Assembly: GCA_022777455.1 (NCBI GenBank)
Contig: JALFGI010000165.1
Coordinates: 1 to 30,276 of the forward strand
Direction: 5' to 3'
From: Clostridiales bacterium
GTDB lineage: Bacteria > Bacillota_A > Clostridia > Oscillospirales > Oscillospiraceae
Length of the DNA stretch: 30,276 nucleotides
Positions 1 to 7,945 of this stretch are shown here, one piece after another. Each line of letters begins with the position of its first letter. Positions within the stretch are counted from its first letter, which is position 1. Made by a program: the position numbers and the translations under genes. The notes beneath the pieces are model-generated. The model made no database searches. It saw only the letters and a program-made list of their open reading frames with translations, and had not been told where the DNA came from.

Positions 1-170
1 GTGCGGGCATAGTCGAAGAGCTTCTCGTCAATGCCTTCCACGTCGTAGCGGTTCAGAATGCGGACGTTTTCCAGTTTCTGAATGCCCAGGAAGTTCCGGC
101 AGTCGGAGAGCAGACCTGCTGCCTCCGGTGCCAGACCGGGCTTTTTCTCAACAAATACGCGGTAAACCAT
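1..170 (-). CDS. purL: Phosphoribosylformylglycinamidine synthase, N-terminal fragment
   Basis: Only the first 56 codons are inside the window; the gene continues past the left edge. PurL converts FGAR to FGAM using glutamine and ATP, the fourth step of purine synthesis. The fragment starts MVYRVFVEKKPG, continues with a leucine-rich helix, and has a NRYDVEGI stretch. These match the N-terminal PurS-like domain of the long single-chain PurL found in many clostridia. The ATG at 168-170 is preceded by a GGGAGGAT ribosome binding site. It lies 17 bases after the end of purD on the same strand and is the last visible gene of the pur operon. The assignment rests on a short fragment plus context, but both agree. 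Confidence 0.85.
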   Translation of the reverse strand, partial: MVYRVFVEKKPGLAPEAAGLLSDCRNFLGIQKLENVRILNRYDVEGIDEKLFDYAR

Positions 171-187
171 AGGTAATATCCTCCCAA

Positions 188-1453
188 TCAGTTCAGAGCC
201 TGCAGGGCTCGCTGGCCAATATCACTTCTGCGGTAGGCGTTTTCAAATTTCACACCGTCGGAAATGCGGTAGGCTTCCCGGATGGCGTCTTCCAGGGTGT
301 CGGCCACGGCGGTGGTGCCGGTGACCCGGCCGCCGGAGGTGACCAGCTTGCCGCTGTCCAGCTTGGCACCGGCCACATAGGTGTGGGCGGCGGCTTCGGG
401 ATTCATGGTGATTTCAAAGCCCTTCTTGTAGCTGGTGGGGTAACCGGCGGAGGCCCAGATCACGCAGCAGGCGTGCTTGTTTGCAAACTTCACTTCGGTT
501 TCCGCCAGAGTTCCGTTGGTGGTGGCCTGCATGACGGTGAGCAGGTCGCTTTCCAGCAGGGGAAGCACCACCTGGGTCTCGGGATCGCCGAAGCGGCAGT
601 TGTACTCAATGACCTTGGGGCCCTTGGGGGTGAGCATCAGGCCAAAGTACAGGCAGCCGGTGAAGGTCCGGCCTTCGGCGTTCATGGCGGCGATGGTGGG
701 CAGGAAGATTTCCTTCATGCACCGCTCCGCGATTTCCGGGGTGTAGTAGGGATTGGGGGCAACGGTACCCATGCCGCCGGTGTTCAGGCCGGTGTCGTGG
801 TCGCCGATGCGCTTGTGGTCCATGGAGGACACCATGGGCTTGACCACCTTGCCGTCGGTGAAGGCCAGCACGGAAACCTCGGGGCCGGTGAGGAATTCCT
901 CAATGACCACCCGGCTGCCGGATTTACCGAACTTGCCGCCTTCCATCATGTCAGTGACGGCCTGTTTGGCTTCCTCCCGGGTCTGGGCGATGATGACGCC
1001 CTTGCCCAGTGCCAGACCGTCGGCCTTGACGACGGTGGGGATGGGGGCGGTTTCCAGATATGCCAGGGCCTGGGTAATGTCGTCAAAAACAGCATACTCG
1101 GCAGTGGGAATGGCGTATTTCTTCATCAGGTTCTTGGAGAATACCTTGCTGCCTTCGATGATGGCGGCGTTGGCCTTGGGACCGAAGCAGGGGATGCCGG
1201 CTTCATTCAGGGCATCTACGCAGCCCAGCACCAGAGGATCGTCCGGGGCCACCACCGCATAGTCAATGGCGTTATCCCTGGCAAAATTCACGATACCCTG
1301 GATGTCGGTTGCGCCGATGTTCACACAGGTGGCGTCCGCCGCAATGCCGCCATTACCGGGCAGAGCAAAAATCTCCTGGATGGTTTTGCTTTCTTTCAGC
1401 TTTTTAATGATGGCGTGCTCCCTGCCGCCGCCACCAACGACTAATAATTTCAT
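188..1453 (-). CDS. purD: Phosphoribosylamine--glycine ligase (GAR synthetase)
   Basis: Joins glycine to 5-phosphoribosylamine with ATP, the second step of purine synthesis. The 421-residue product has the usual length for the family. Visible signatures are the N-terminal GGGGREHA loop (residues 7-14), the ATP-grasp fold with VVKADGLALGKG (about 141-152), NTGGMG (224-229) and the metal/ATP-binding NCRFGDPETQ block (285-294). The ATG at 1451-1453 follows an AAAGGGG ribosome binding site. In the operon it lies downstream of the inserted four-helix-bundle gene and upstream of purL. Nothing in it looks damaged. Confidence 0.97.
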   Translation of the reverse strand: MKLLVVGGGGREHAIIKKLKESKTIQEIFALPGNGGIAADATCVNIGATDIQGIVNFARDNAIDYAVVAPDDPLVLGCVDALNEAGIPCFGPKANAAIIEGSKVFSKNLMKKYAIPTAEYAVFDDITQALAYLETAPIPTVVKADGLALGKGVIIAQTREEAKQAVTDMMEGGKFGKSGSRVVIEEFLTGPEVSVLAFTDGKVVKPMVSSMDHKRIGDHDTGLNTGGMGTVAPNPYYTPEIAERCMKEIFLPTIAAMNAEGRTFTGCLYFGLMLTPKGPKVIEYNCRFGDPETQVVLPLLESDLLTVMQATTNGTLAETEVKFANKHACCVIWASAGYPTSYKKGFEITMNPEAAAHTYVAGAKLDSGKLVTSGGRVTGTTAVADTLEDAIREAYRISDGVKFENAYRRSDIGQRALQALN

Positions 1454-1470
1454 AAAATAACCCCTTTTGG

Positions 1471-1505
1471 AGATATAAGATATTAGATATGAGATATAAG
1501 ATAAT
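1471..1505. repeat. Left 7-mer repeat array of the inserted element
   Basis: On the plus strand this reads as four successive 7-mers, GATATAA, GATATTA, GATATGA and GATATAA, followed by GATA. The array lies between the start of purD and the end of the four-helix-bundle gene. It is the inverted partner of the array at 1897-1931. Confidence 0.85.
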
Positions 1506-1506
1506 T

Positions 1507-1872
1507 TTAGATTGAACTGGAACGGATGGATGCGGAAAGAATGGCCAAAAGTTCACTGCAATCGCTGCGTAGGGACTGGTAAAGCTTGTCGGGAATATAG
1601 GAACATTTGCTGAGAAGTTCCAACCAATAAAGGGTTTCCGCAGCCTCTTTTTCCGCAATTTGAAGTTTTGCGGTAAAGTCTTTCCGGCTGCTTCCGTAGA
1701 TCGCTTCCGCAATATTTGCGCCAATACTGGTTCCGCTGCGAAGCAACTGCTTGGACATGACGTACTCATGGTGTTCTTCACCCAAATACCGATACAAGTG
1801 AACGATTCGTATGGCAAACGCCATACTCTTTTGTTTTGCAATGCTGTCCGTAGACATTTTCTTACATTCCAT
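1507..1872 (-). CDS. Four helix bundle protein (23S rRNA intervening-sequence/S23 type)
   Basis: A 121-residue protein of the four-helix-bundle family also found encoded in 23S rRNA intervening sequences and related to the accessory protein Avd of diversity-generating retroelements. Family hallmarks are visible: FAIRIVHLYRYL in helix 1, QLLRSGTSIGANIAEA (about residues 42-57), then SRKDFTAKLQIAEKEAAETLYWLELL. Its molecular role is not established; Avd and its relatives are small basic nucleic-acid-associated proteins. It sits between purH and purD, where it has no obvious metabolic role, and is bordered on both sides by arrays of a GATATNA 7-mer in inverted orientation. Two starts are possible, at 1872 and at 1857; neither has a strong ribosome binding site. 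It looks like cargo of a small mobile or intervening element. Confidence 0.85.
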   Translation of the reverse strand: MECKKMSTDSIAKQKSMAFAIRIVHLYRYLGEEHHEYVMSKQLLRSGTSIGANIAEAIYGSSRKDFTAKLQIAEKEAAETLYWLELLSKCSYIPDKLYQSLRSDCSELLAILSASIRSSSI

Positions 1873-1896
1873 GAAATATAAGATGTCAGATTACAA

Positions 1897-1931
1897 ATAT
1901 CTTGTATCTAATATCTCATATCTCATATCTT
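1897..1931. repeat. Right 7-mer repeat array of the inserted element
   Basis: On the minus strand this reads GATATGA, GATATGA, GATATTA, GATACAA, GAT, the same 7-mer as the array at 1471-1505 but in the opposite orientation. It begins directly after the purH stop codon (1935-1937). In the pur operon transcript the two arrays could pair into an imperfect stem of about 30 bp enclosing the four-helix-bundle gene. Confidence 0.85.
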
Positions 1932-1934
1932 CAT

Positions 1935-3119
1935 TTAGTGGTGGAACAGCCGCATACCGGTGAAGGCCATGACGATGTCGTGCTTGTCACACTCCGCAAT
2001 GACCAGATCATCCCGGATGGAACCGCCGGGCTCGGCGATGTACTTGACACCGGAGGCGTAGGCCCGCTTGATGTTGTCGGCGAAGGGGAAGAAGGCATCA
2101 GAGCCCAGAGCCACGTTCTGCCGGGAAGCCAGCCAGGCGGCCTTCTCTTCCGCGGTCAGGCGCTCAGGCTGCTCCGTGAAGTATTCCTGCCAGATGCCGT
2201 CGGCGCACACGTCCTCTTCGTTGCCGTTGATGTAGCCGTCAATGACGTTGTCACGGTTGGCACGACCCAGATCCGCCCGGAAGGGCAGGCTCAGGGTCTT
2301 GGGATGCTGGCGCAGGAACCAGGTGTCCGCCTTGGTGCCTGCCAGACGGGTGCAGTGGATACGGGACTGCTGACCGGCGCCCACGCCGATGGCCTGACCG
2401 TCAAAGGCAAAGCAGACGGAGTTACTTTGGGTGTATTTCAGGGTGATCAGAGCCACGATCAGGTCAATCTTGGCATCCTCGGGCAGTTCCTTGTTGGCAG
2501 TTACGATGTTTTCCAGCAGAGACGCACCGATCTTGAAATTGTTGCGGCCCTGCTCGAAGGTGATGCCGAAGACCTGCTTGGTCTCCTGCACCTGGGGAAC
2601 GTAGTCAGGGTCAATGGCAACGATGTTGTAGCTGCCCTTCCGCTTGGCCTTGAGAATGGCCAGAGCTTCGTCGGTGTAGCCGGGGGCGATGACGCCGTCG
2701 GAAACCTCGGGAGCGATGAGGGAAGCGGTCATTTCATCGCAGACGTCGGACAGGGCGACCCAGTCACCGAAGGAGCACATCCGGTCGGTGCCTCGGGCGC
2801 GGGCATAGGCACAGGCCAGCGGATTCTCGTCCAGACCTTCCACCTGGTCCACAAAGCAGGCCTTTTTCAGTTCCTCAGGCAGAGGCTTGCCCACGGCGGC
2901 GGAGGTGGGGGAGACGTGCTTGAAGGAAGTGGCGCAGGCCATTCCGGTGGCTTCCTTCAGCTCCTTCACCAGCTGCCAGGAGTTCAGGGCATCCAGGAAG
3001 TTGATGTAGCCGGGGCGGCCGTTCAGAATGGTGATGGGCAGATCGCTGCCGTCGTTCATGTAGATGGATGCAGGCTTCTGATTGGGGTTGCAGCCGTATT
3101 TCAGTTCAAAATTCTTCAT
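1935..3119 (-). CDS. purH: AICAR transformylase, stand-alone (PurH formyltransferase domain only)
   Basis: Transfers a formyl group from 10-formyl-tetrahydrofolate to AICAR, giving FAICAR, the next-to-last step to IMP. The protein has 394 residues rather than the roughly 510 of bifunctional PurH. It starts directly in the transformylase domain (YGCNPNQKPA at 8-17) and lacks the N-terminal cyclohydrolase domain. The catalytic Lys-His pair is present in SFKHVSP (K67, H68). Clostridia commonly carry this short form. The missing activity is supplied by the PurO-like gene just upstream in the operon (3139-3852). The start follows an AAGGAG ribosome binding site with a slightly long 11-base spacing. 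Confidence 0.94.
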   Translation of the reverse strand: MKNFELKYGCNPNQKPASIYMNDGSDLPITILNGRPGYINFLDALNSWQLVKELKEATGMACATSFKHVSPTSAAVGKPLPEELKKACFVDQVEGLDENPLACAYARARGTDRMCSFGDWVALSDVCDEMTASLIAPEVSDGVIAPGYTDEALAILKAKRKGSYNIVAIDPDYVPQVQETKQVFGITFEQGRNNFKIGASLLENIVTANKELPEDAKIDLIVALITLKYTQSNSVCFAFDGQAIGVGAGQQSRIHCTRLAGTKADTWFLRQHPKTLSLPFRADLGRANRDNVIDGYINGNEEDVCADGIWQEYFTEQPERLTAEEKAAWLASRQNVALGSDAFFPFADNIKRAYASGVKYIAEPGGSIRDDLVIAECDKHDIVMAFTGMRLFHH

Positions 3120-3138
3120 AACGGGGGTTCTCCTTCTC

Positions 3139-3852
3139 TTAGCAGTGCTTGTTGAGGATTCGCTGCTCCGCCTGGCCGCTTGCCAGGTCGGTGTAACGGA
3201 CGAACAGGGAAATCTTGTTGTTTTCGTCCAGATTGGTCCACAGCTCCTGGGTGAACGCGTCGATGTCCTGGGGGATGGAAACCCGCTCCGGTTCCCCCTG
3301 GAAGGTGGGGATCACGGGATTGCCGTCACAGACGTAGGTGTGCAGGAAGTGGCCCAGACCGGCAGTGGCCGGGTACTCCCAGAAGAACCGGGCGCAGGCG
3401 CGGCCTTCGGGATCGGCGGCTTTCAGAATGGACATTTTGTAGGAGCCGTCACCGGCGGTCAGACCGGAGATGCGGGGAGTCCAGTTGGGACCGTCGTCCT
3501 CGAACTGACGGGTGCGCAGGGCGGCTTCCCAGCTTTCGCCCTTTGCAAGGTACTCCCAGATGGTGTCGGTCTGGTCACCGTTGGTGACGATGAGACCCCG
3601 GCCCACCTCCCGGACGGGATGGTAGATGATCAGGTGGGGGTCCTTCATCAGCGCAGGATCATGGGCCTGGGTGCGGATGCCGTCGGGCTCCTGGATGAAC
3701 ACACGGTTCCGGGAGTTGACGGACCGGCCCATGATAAAGTAGGCAGCCACTGCCTTCTTGCCGTCGGGGGTGATGCCCAGCACAATGCCGCGGCCGGGAT
3801 AGGTGTTGCCCTCCAGACGCTCACCCATGGACTTGATTTCATAAACGTTCAT
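3139..3852 (-). CDS. purO: IMP cyclohydrolase, PurO-type
   Basis: Probable IMP cyclohydrolase that closes the ring of FAICAR to IMP, the last step of purine synthesis. The 237-residue protein belongs to the PurO family (Pfam IMP cyclohydrolase-like), first known from archaea. It shows the N-terminal YEIKSMGERLEGNTYPGRGI and GRSVNSRNRVF stretches typical of it. The start at 3852 (MNVYEIK) has GGAG 10 bases upstream; an in-frame ATG at 3873 would add seven residues but has no ribosome binding site. It lies 19 bases before purH and together they replace a bifunctional PurH. The function is inferred from family and neighbourhood. Confidence 0.9.
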   Translation of the reverse strand: MNVYEIKSMGERLEGNTYPGRGIVLGITPDGKKAVAAYFIMGRSVNSRNRVFIQEPDGIRTQAHDPALMKDPHLIIYHPVREVGRGLIVTNGDQTDTIWEYLAKGESWEAALRTRQFEDDGPNWTPRISGLTAGDGSYKMSILKAADPEGRACARFFWEYPATAGLGHFLHTYVCDGNPVIPTFQGEPERVSIPQDIDAFTQELWTNLDENNKISLFVRYTDLASGQAEQRILNKHC

Positions 3853-3877
3853 TGCAAAAAAACTCCATTCCACAATG

Positions 3878-4477
3878 TTATTTCAGTAAGCTGGAACAAA
3901 CCTTTTCGGCAGCCTGGGGCAGGAGAATCCACTCCGCCTGCTCCATCACCCGGCGCTGCAGAATCTCGGGGGTGTCTCCGGGGAGCACTTCCACGGCCTT
4001 CTGGGCGATGATTTCGCCGCCGTCGGGAACTTCGTTGACAAAATGTACAGTGGCGCCGGTGACCTTCACGCCGTAATCCAGAGCCGCCTGATGGACTCGG
4101 AGGCCATAGAAGCCCTCTCCGCAGAAGGAAGGAATCAGGGCGGGATGGATGTTCAGAATCCGCCGGGGCCATTTGGCGGTGAAGCTGCCGGAGAGAATGG
4201 TCATGAATCCGGCCAGCACGATCACGTCGATGCCGTATTCTTCCAGGGTTTTCTGCAAAGCTGCTTCAAAGCCCTCCTGCCCGCCCAGCTGCTTTTTCAG
4301 CAGGGTTACGCCGGGAATACCCGCTTTCTTTGCCCGTTCCAGCGCGTAGGCGCCGGAGGCGCTGGATACCACCAGGGCAATTTCACCGCTGCACAGCACA
4401 CTGCCCTGGGCGTCAATCAGCGCCTGAAGATTGGTGCCGCCGCCGGAGACCAGCACGGCAATTTTTGCTTTTGCCAT
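3878..4477 (-). CDS. purN: Phosphoribosylglycinamide formyltransferase
   Basis: Formylates GAR to FGAR with 10-formyl-tetrahydrofolate, the third step of purine synthesis. The 199-residue protein has the family's normal length. The N-terminal VLVSGGGTNLQAL binds the phosphate. The catalytic triad is visible as N109 and H111 in NIHPALIPSF and D152 in VPDGGEI. The start overlaps the purM stop by one base (TAATG), so the two are translationally coupled. The gap to the purO start is about 25 bases. Confidence 0.96.
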   Translation of the reverse strand: MAKAKIAVLVSGGGTNLQALIDAQGSVLCSGEIALVVSSASGAYALERAKKAGIPGVTLLKKQLGGQEGFEAALQKTLEEYGIDVIVLAGFMTILSGSFTAKWPRRILNIHPALIPSFCGEGFYGLRVHQAALDYGVKVTGATVHFVNEVPDGGEIIAQKAVEVLPGDTPEILQRRVMEQAEWILLPQAAEKVCSSLLK

Positions 4478-5535
4478 TACAGGATCACCTTTTCCTCGCC
4501 CTGGCCCTGGATGATCTCACCGATGACATAGGCGTCCACGCCATTTGCCTTCAGCACGTCCAGCGCAGTCTCCACCTGAGCGGCAGGAACCACAACGCTC
4601 ATGCCAACGCCCATGTTGTAGGTGTTGTACATGTCACGCTCGGGAATGTTGCCCCACTTTGCGATCACATCGAAAATGGGCAGAACCTTCACTGCCGCTT
4701 TGTCGATCCTGGCGCACAGGCCGTCGGGGATGGAACGGGGAATGTTCTCGTAGAAGCCGCCGCCTGTGATGTGGGAAATGCCCTTCACATCCACCTTTTC
4801 CAGCAGAGCCAGAACGGGCTTCACATAAATCTTGGTGGGAACCAGCAGGGCCTCGGCAATGGACTTGCCATCCAGCTCCTGCCGGGGGACATAGATTTCA
4901 GGATTGTTGTTGTCGATGTCGAAGACCTTCCGGCACAGGGAGAAGCCGTTAGAGTGGATGCCGGTGGAGGGCAGGGCAATCACCACGTCGCCCACGGCCA
5001 TGCGGGTGTTGTCCAGAATTTTCTTCTTGTCCACGATGCCCACGGCGAAGCCGGCCAGGTCGTAGTCCTCTGCAGGCATCATGCCGGGATGCTCGGCAGT
5101 CTCGCCGCCGATGAGGGCAGCGCCGGACTGGACACAGCCCTCGGCCACGCCGCCGACAATTTCGGCGATCTTCTCGGGAATGTTTTTGCCGCAGGCGATG
5201 TAGTCCAGGAAGAACAGGGGCTTTGCGCCCACGCAGATGATATCGTTGACACACATGGCAACGGCATCGATGCCGATGGTGTCGTGCTTGTCCATGAGAA
5301 TGGCCAGCTTGACCTTGGTGCCGCAGCCGTCGGTACCGGAGACCAGAACGGGCTCCTCCATACCGGCAATGGGCAGACCGAAGCAGCCGCCGAAGCCGCC
5401 CACATCATCCAGGCAGCCCTCGTTACGGGTACGGGAAATGTGCTTCTTCATCAGCTCCACCGCCCGGTAGCCGGCGGTGATATCCACACCGGCAGCGGCG
5501 TAGCTGGCGGAATAGGAATTCTTGTGATCCATCAT
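4477..5535 (-). CDS. purM: Phosphoribosylformylglycinamidine cyclo-ligase (AIR synthetase)
   Basis: Cyclises FGAM to AIR with ATP, the fifth step of purine synthesis. The 352-residue product matches the family length. The SGTDGCGTKVKLA motif (about 66-78) is the conserved ATP/phosphate-binding strand, followed by the dimer-interface DAVAMCVNDIICVGAKP block (90-106). The ATG at 5535 has an AAGGAG site 7 bases upstream; the next codon is also ATG. It overlaps purN by one base and follows purF by about 26 bases. Confidence 0.97.
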   Translation of the reverse strand: MMDHKNSYSASYAAAGVDITAGYRAVELMKKHISRTRNEGCLDDVGGFGGCFGLPIAGMEEPVLVSGTDGCGTKVKLAILMDKHDTIGIDAVAMCVNDIICVGAKPLFFLDYIACGKNIPEKIAEIVGGVAEGCVQSGAALIGGETAEHPGMMPAEDYDLAGFAVGIVDKKKILDNTRMAVGDVVIALPSTGIHSNGFSLCRKVFDIDNNNPEIYVPRQELDGKSIAEALLVPTKIYVKPVLALLEKVDVKGISHITGGGFYENIPRSIPDGLCARIDKAAVKVLPIFDVIAKWGNIPERDMYNTYNMGVGMSVVVPAAQVETALDVLKANGVDAYVIGEIIQGQGEEKVIL

Positions 5536-5561
5536 GATGTTGCTCCTTCTCTATTTCAATC

Positions 5562-6986
5562 TCAACCCTTGCCATTCCAGCAATAGGTGCAAACCTTGTC
5601 CTTGGGCAGCCCGATGGCTTCCAGAATTCCGTCCAGGGTCTGGTATTCCAGGGAGGCGAAGTGAAGCTTTTCGCAGATGGCCTGACGCATCTGCTTGCCC
5701 CGCTCGGTGCTGCCGTCCATATATTCGTCCAGGTGGTTCAAGCCCTCTTCCCCCTCCAGCTCCAGGATGGTGGCCCGGGCGATGAGCTCGTTTTCGGAAT
5801 TGGACCGGGAGAAGTTCAGAAATTTGCAGCCGTAGAGGATGGGGGGGCAGGCGCTGCGGATGTGCACGTCTTTCGCGCCGTGCTCATACAGGAATTCCAC
5901 GGTCTCCCGCAGCTGGGTGCCCCGGACCACGGAGTCGTCCACGAACAGCAGCTTCTTATCCCGGATCAGCTCGTCCACGGGAATCTGCTTCATTTTGGCC
6001 ACCATGTTCCGCTCGCTCTGGTTGGCAGGCATGAAGCTCCGGGGCCAGGTGGGGGTGTATTTGATAAAGGGCCGGGCGAAGGGTACGCCGCTTTCGTTGG
6101 CGTAGCCGATGGCGTGGGGCGTGCCGGAATCAGGGACGCCTGCCACATAGTCAATGTCTTGGGCGACGCCGTTTTCCCGGTCGGTTCTGGCCATGATGCG
6201 GCCGTTGCGGTAGCGCATGACTTCCACGTTCTGGCCTTCGTAGCAGGAGGTGGGATAGCCATAATAGGACCAGAGGAAGGCGCAGATTTTCATATCGGTC
6301 CGGGGTCCGGACAGCTGTTCCACGCCATCCGGGGAAATCTCCACGATCTCACCTGGGCCCAGTTCCCGCACCACCTCGTAGCCCAGCTTTTCACCGGCGT
6401 AATCCTCAAAGGTGACGCAGTAGCCATCCTCATTCTTCTCAATGACGATGGGGAGCCTGCCCATCTTGTCCCGGGCGGCGATCAGGTGACCACCGTCCTT
6501 CAGAATCAGGATGGAGGCGGTGCCCTTGATCATGTCCTGAGCGAAACGGATGCCTTCGCCGAAGGAGCTTTTCTGATCGATCATGGCGGCAATCAGCTCG
6601 TTGGCATTGACACGGCCGCCGGTCATGGATTCAAAGTGTCCGCCGCTGAAGGTCAGATACTGCTGAATCAGCTCATCAGCGTTGTTGATGATGCCCACGG
6701 TGCAGATGGCATAAACGCCCAGCTTGGAGCGGATCAGGATGGGCTGGGGATCGGTATCAGAGATGCAGCCGATGGCGGCGGTGCCCTTCATCTCGTCGAG
6801 AATCCCTTCAAATTTGGTGCGGAAGGGGGAATTTTGAATGTTGTGAATCTCCCGCTGCATACCCATCTCTTCGTCCCAGGCGGCCATGCCGCCCCGGCGG
6901 GTGCCCAGGTGGGAGTGATAGTCTGTGCCGAAGAAAACATCCAGAATACAGTTGCGGCGGGATGTGGCGCCGAAGAAACCACCCAT
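5562..6986 (-). CDS. purF: Amidophosphoribosyltransferase-like protein with degenerate glutaminase domain
   Basis: Amidophosphoribosyltransferase homologue (474 residues), expected to make phosphoribosylamine from PRPP. The phosphoribosyltransferase half is intact: LLFVDDSVVRGTQ (346-358) is the PRPP loop, and VAGVPDSGTPHAIGYA (281-296) is conserved. Cysteines C235, C387, C466 and C469 fit the four iron-sulfur ligands of Bacillus-type PurF. The N-terminal Ntn-glutaminase half is not normal. The chain begins MGGFFG where active enzymes have MCGxFG, so the nucleophilic cysteine is replaced by glycine. The usual GHxRYST and NG motifs are also absent (the regions read IGCISDTD and TVGIIN). Similar proteins starting MGGFFG occur in other gut anaerobes and are annotated as PurF. 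The start has AAGGAGG 8 bases upstream. Confidence 0.9.
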   Translation of the reverse strand: MGGFFGATSRRNCILDVFFGTDYHSHLGTRRGGMAAWDEEMGMQREIHNIQNSPFRTKFEGILDEMKGTAAIGCISDTDPQPILIRSKLGVYAICTVGIINNADELIQQYLTFSGGHFESMTGGRVNANELIAAMIDQKSSFGEGIRFAQDMIKGTASILILKDGGHLIAARDKMGRLPIVIEKNEDGYCVTFEDYAGEKLGYEVVRELGPGEIVEISPDGVEQLSGPRTDMKICAFLWSYYGYPTSCYEGQNVEVMRYRNGRIMARTDRENGVAQDIDYVAGVPDSGTPHAIGYANESGVPFARPFIKYTPTWPRSFMPANQSERNMVAKMKQIPVDELIRDKKLLFVDDSVVRGTQLRETVEFLYEHGAKDVHIRSACPPILYGCKFLNFSRSNSENELIARATILELEGEEGLNHLDEYMDGSTERGKQMRQAICEKLHFASLEYQTLDGILEAIGLPKDKVCTYCWNGKG

Positions 6987-7016
6987 GAAAAAACCTCCTT
7001 GTTTTCTGCTTTGGGC

Positions 7017-7511
7017 TTACTTTGAAAGTTCTGCCTGAAGTGCTGCGTCTTTCTCAAGGACCTTGGCTGCGTCGCTTGCCCGCTTGGCGTCCAGCTTGGC
7101 AGCCAGGGCATCGTCGGAAACGGCAATGATCTGCGCAGCTAACAAAGCGGCATTAACGGCTCCATTGATTGCAACAGTGGCTACGGGAATGCCGGAGGGC
7201 ATCTGGACTGTTGACAATAGAGCGTCAATGCCGTCGAGATTGGTGGATTTACAGGGAATGCCGATCACAGGAATGGTGGTGCACGCTGCAATGGCGCCAG
7301 CCAGGTGCGCGGCCATACCGGCTGCGGCAATCATGGCACCGAAGCCGTTCTCTCTTGCGTGCAGGGCAAAATCACGAGCCTGCTCGGGGGTACGGTGGGC
7401 GGAATACACGTGGGCCTCATAGGGAATGCCCAGGCTGTCCAGGGTATCCATGGCCTTGCGCAGGATGGGCAAATCGCTGTCGCTGCCCATAACGATGCCG
7501 ACTTTCTTCAT
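7017..7511 (-). CDS. purE: N5-carboxyaminoimidazole ribonucleotide mutase, class I
   Basis: Produces CAIR from AIR-derived substrate, the sixth step of purine synthesis. The 164-residue protein contains the GSDSD loop (9-13), the catalytic SAHRTP motif (37-42), and the GMAAHLAG and MPSGIPVATVAING stretches. Length and motifs fit class I PurE. No purK (its usual partner), purC or purB is in the window. It is the first gene of the operon, with an AGGAGG ribosome binding site and a consensus promoter about 50 bases upstream. Confidence 0.96.
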   Translation of the reverse strand: MKKVGIVMGSDSDLPILRKAMDTLDSLGIPYEAHVYSAHRTPEQARDFALHARENGFGAMIAAAGMAAHLAGAIAACTTIPVIGIPCKSTNLDGIDALLSTVQMPSGIPVATVAINGAVNAALLAAQIIAVSDDALAAKLDAKRASDAAKVLEKDAALQAELSK

Positions 7512-7559
7512 ACTTACCTCCTAAAAATTCTGAAAAGGTCAGAAAAAAAGTTCATGCTT

Positions 7560-7589
7560 ATTATACCATGATACGAGGAATTTCGTCAA
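7560..7589 (-). promoter_or_regulatory. Vegetative sigma-A promoter of the pur operon
   Basis: On the minus strand, TTGACG (-35, 7589-7584) and a perfect TATAAT (-10, 7565-7560) are separated by 18 bases. The leader to the purE start is under 45 bases, too short for a purine riboswitch. No clear repressor operator was recognised. Confidence 0.85.
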
Positions 7590-7677
7590 GAAAGCAGAAA
7601 GACGATTCCACCCCGGCTTTTCTCCATTCGACTGTGAATGTTGCCAAATCACGCAAAGCGTATCCCATCAGGTGGCT

Positions 7678-7890
7678 AAATTGTAATTTGGCGGGCAGAT
7701 ACGGTAGCACCCCTTGGCTCTCCCTTTGGGAGAGCTGGCAGCCGAACAGGCTGACTGGGAGGGTACCGCAGTAAGATAATAGCACTCGAAAAAACCATGC
7801 AGCCCTCTCAGTCTGCCCCTATGGGGCAGCCAGCTCCCCCATAGGGGGAGCCAAGGGGCGCGTCGGTTCCGGTACGCCAAATTACAATTT
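7678..7890. repeat. Palindromic intergenic repeat, copy 1 (MITE-like)
   Basis: A 213-bp element with terminal inverted repeats AAATTGTAATTTGGCG and its complement, 16 bases each. Inside are several short hairpins, including CTCTCCC/GGGAGAG, AGCTCCCCC/GGGGGAGC and CTGCCCC/GGGGCAG. Related copies lie at about 12973-13185 and at 23998-24203. All three are intergenic and no conserved protein is encoded, so it is a non-autonomous, MITE-like repeat. No clear target-site duplication is visible at this copy. Confidence 0.85.
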
Positions 7891-7945
7891 GTCGATACCC
7901 GTTTTAAAGCAAACAGGAAACAGCAATCCCTTACGACCGAAAAAA

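Noticed and set aside
383..1444. Long plus-strand open frame of 353 codons opposite purD
   Set aside because: It is a mirror of the purD codons. The translation is rich in G, H and V with no family pattern, and purD on the other strand is certain.
7512..7589. Purine riboswitch in front of purE
   Set aside because: The leader from the promoter to the start codon is under 45 bases, too short for an aptamer plus terminator.
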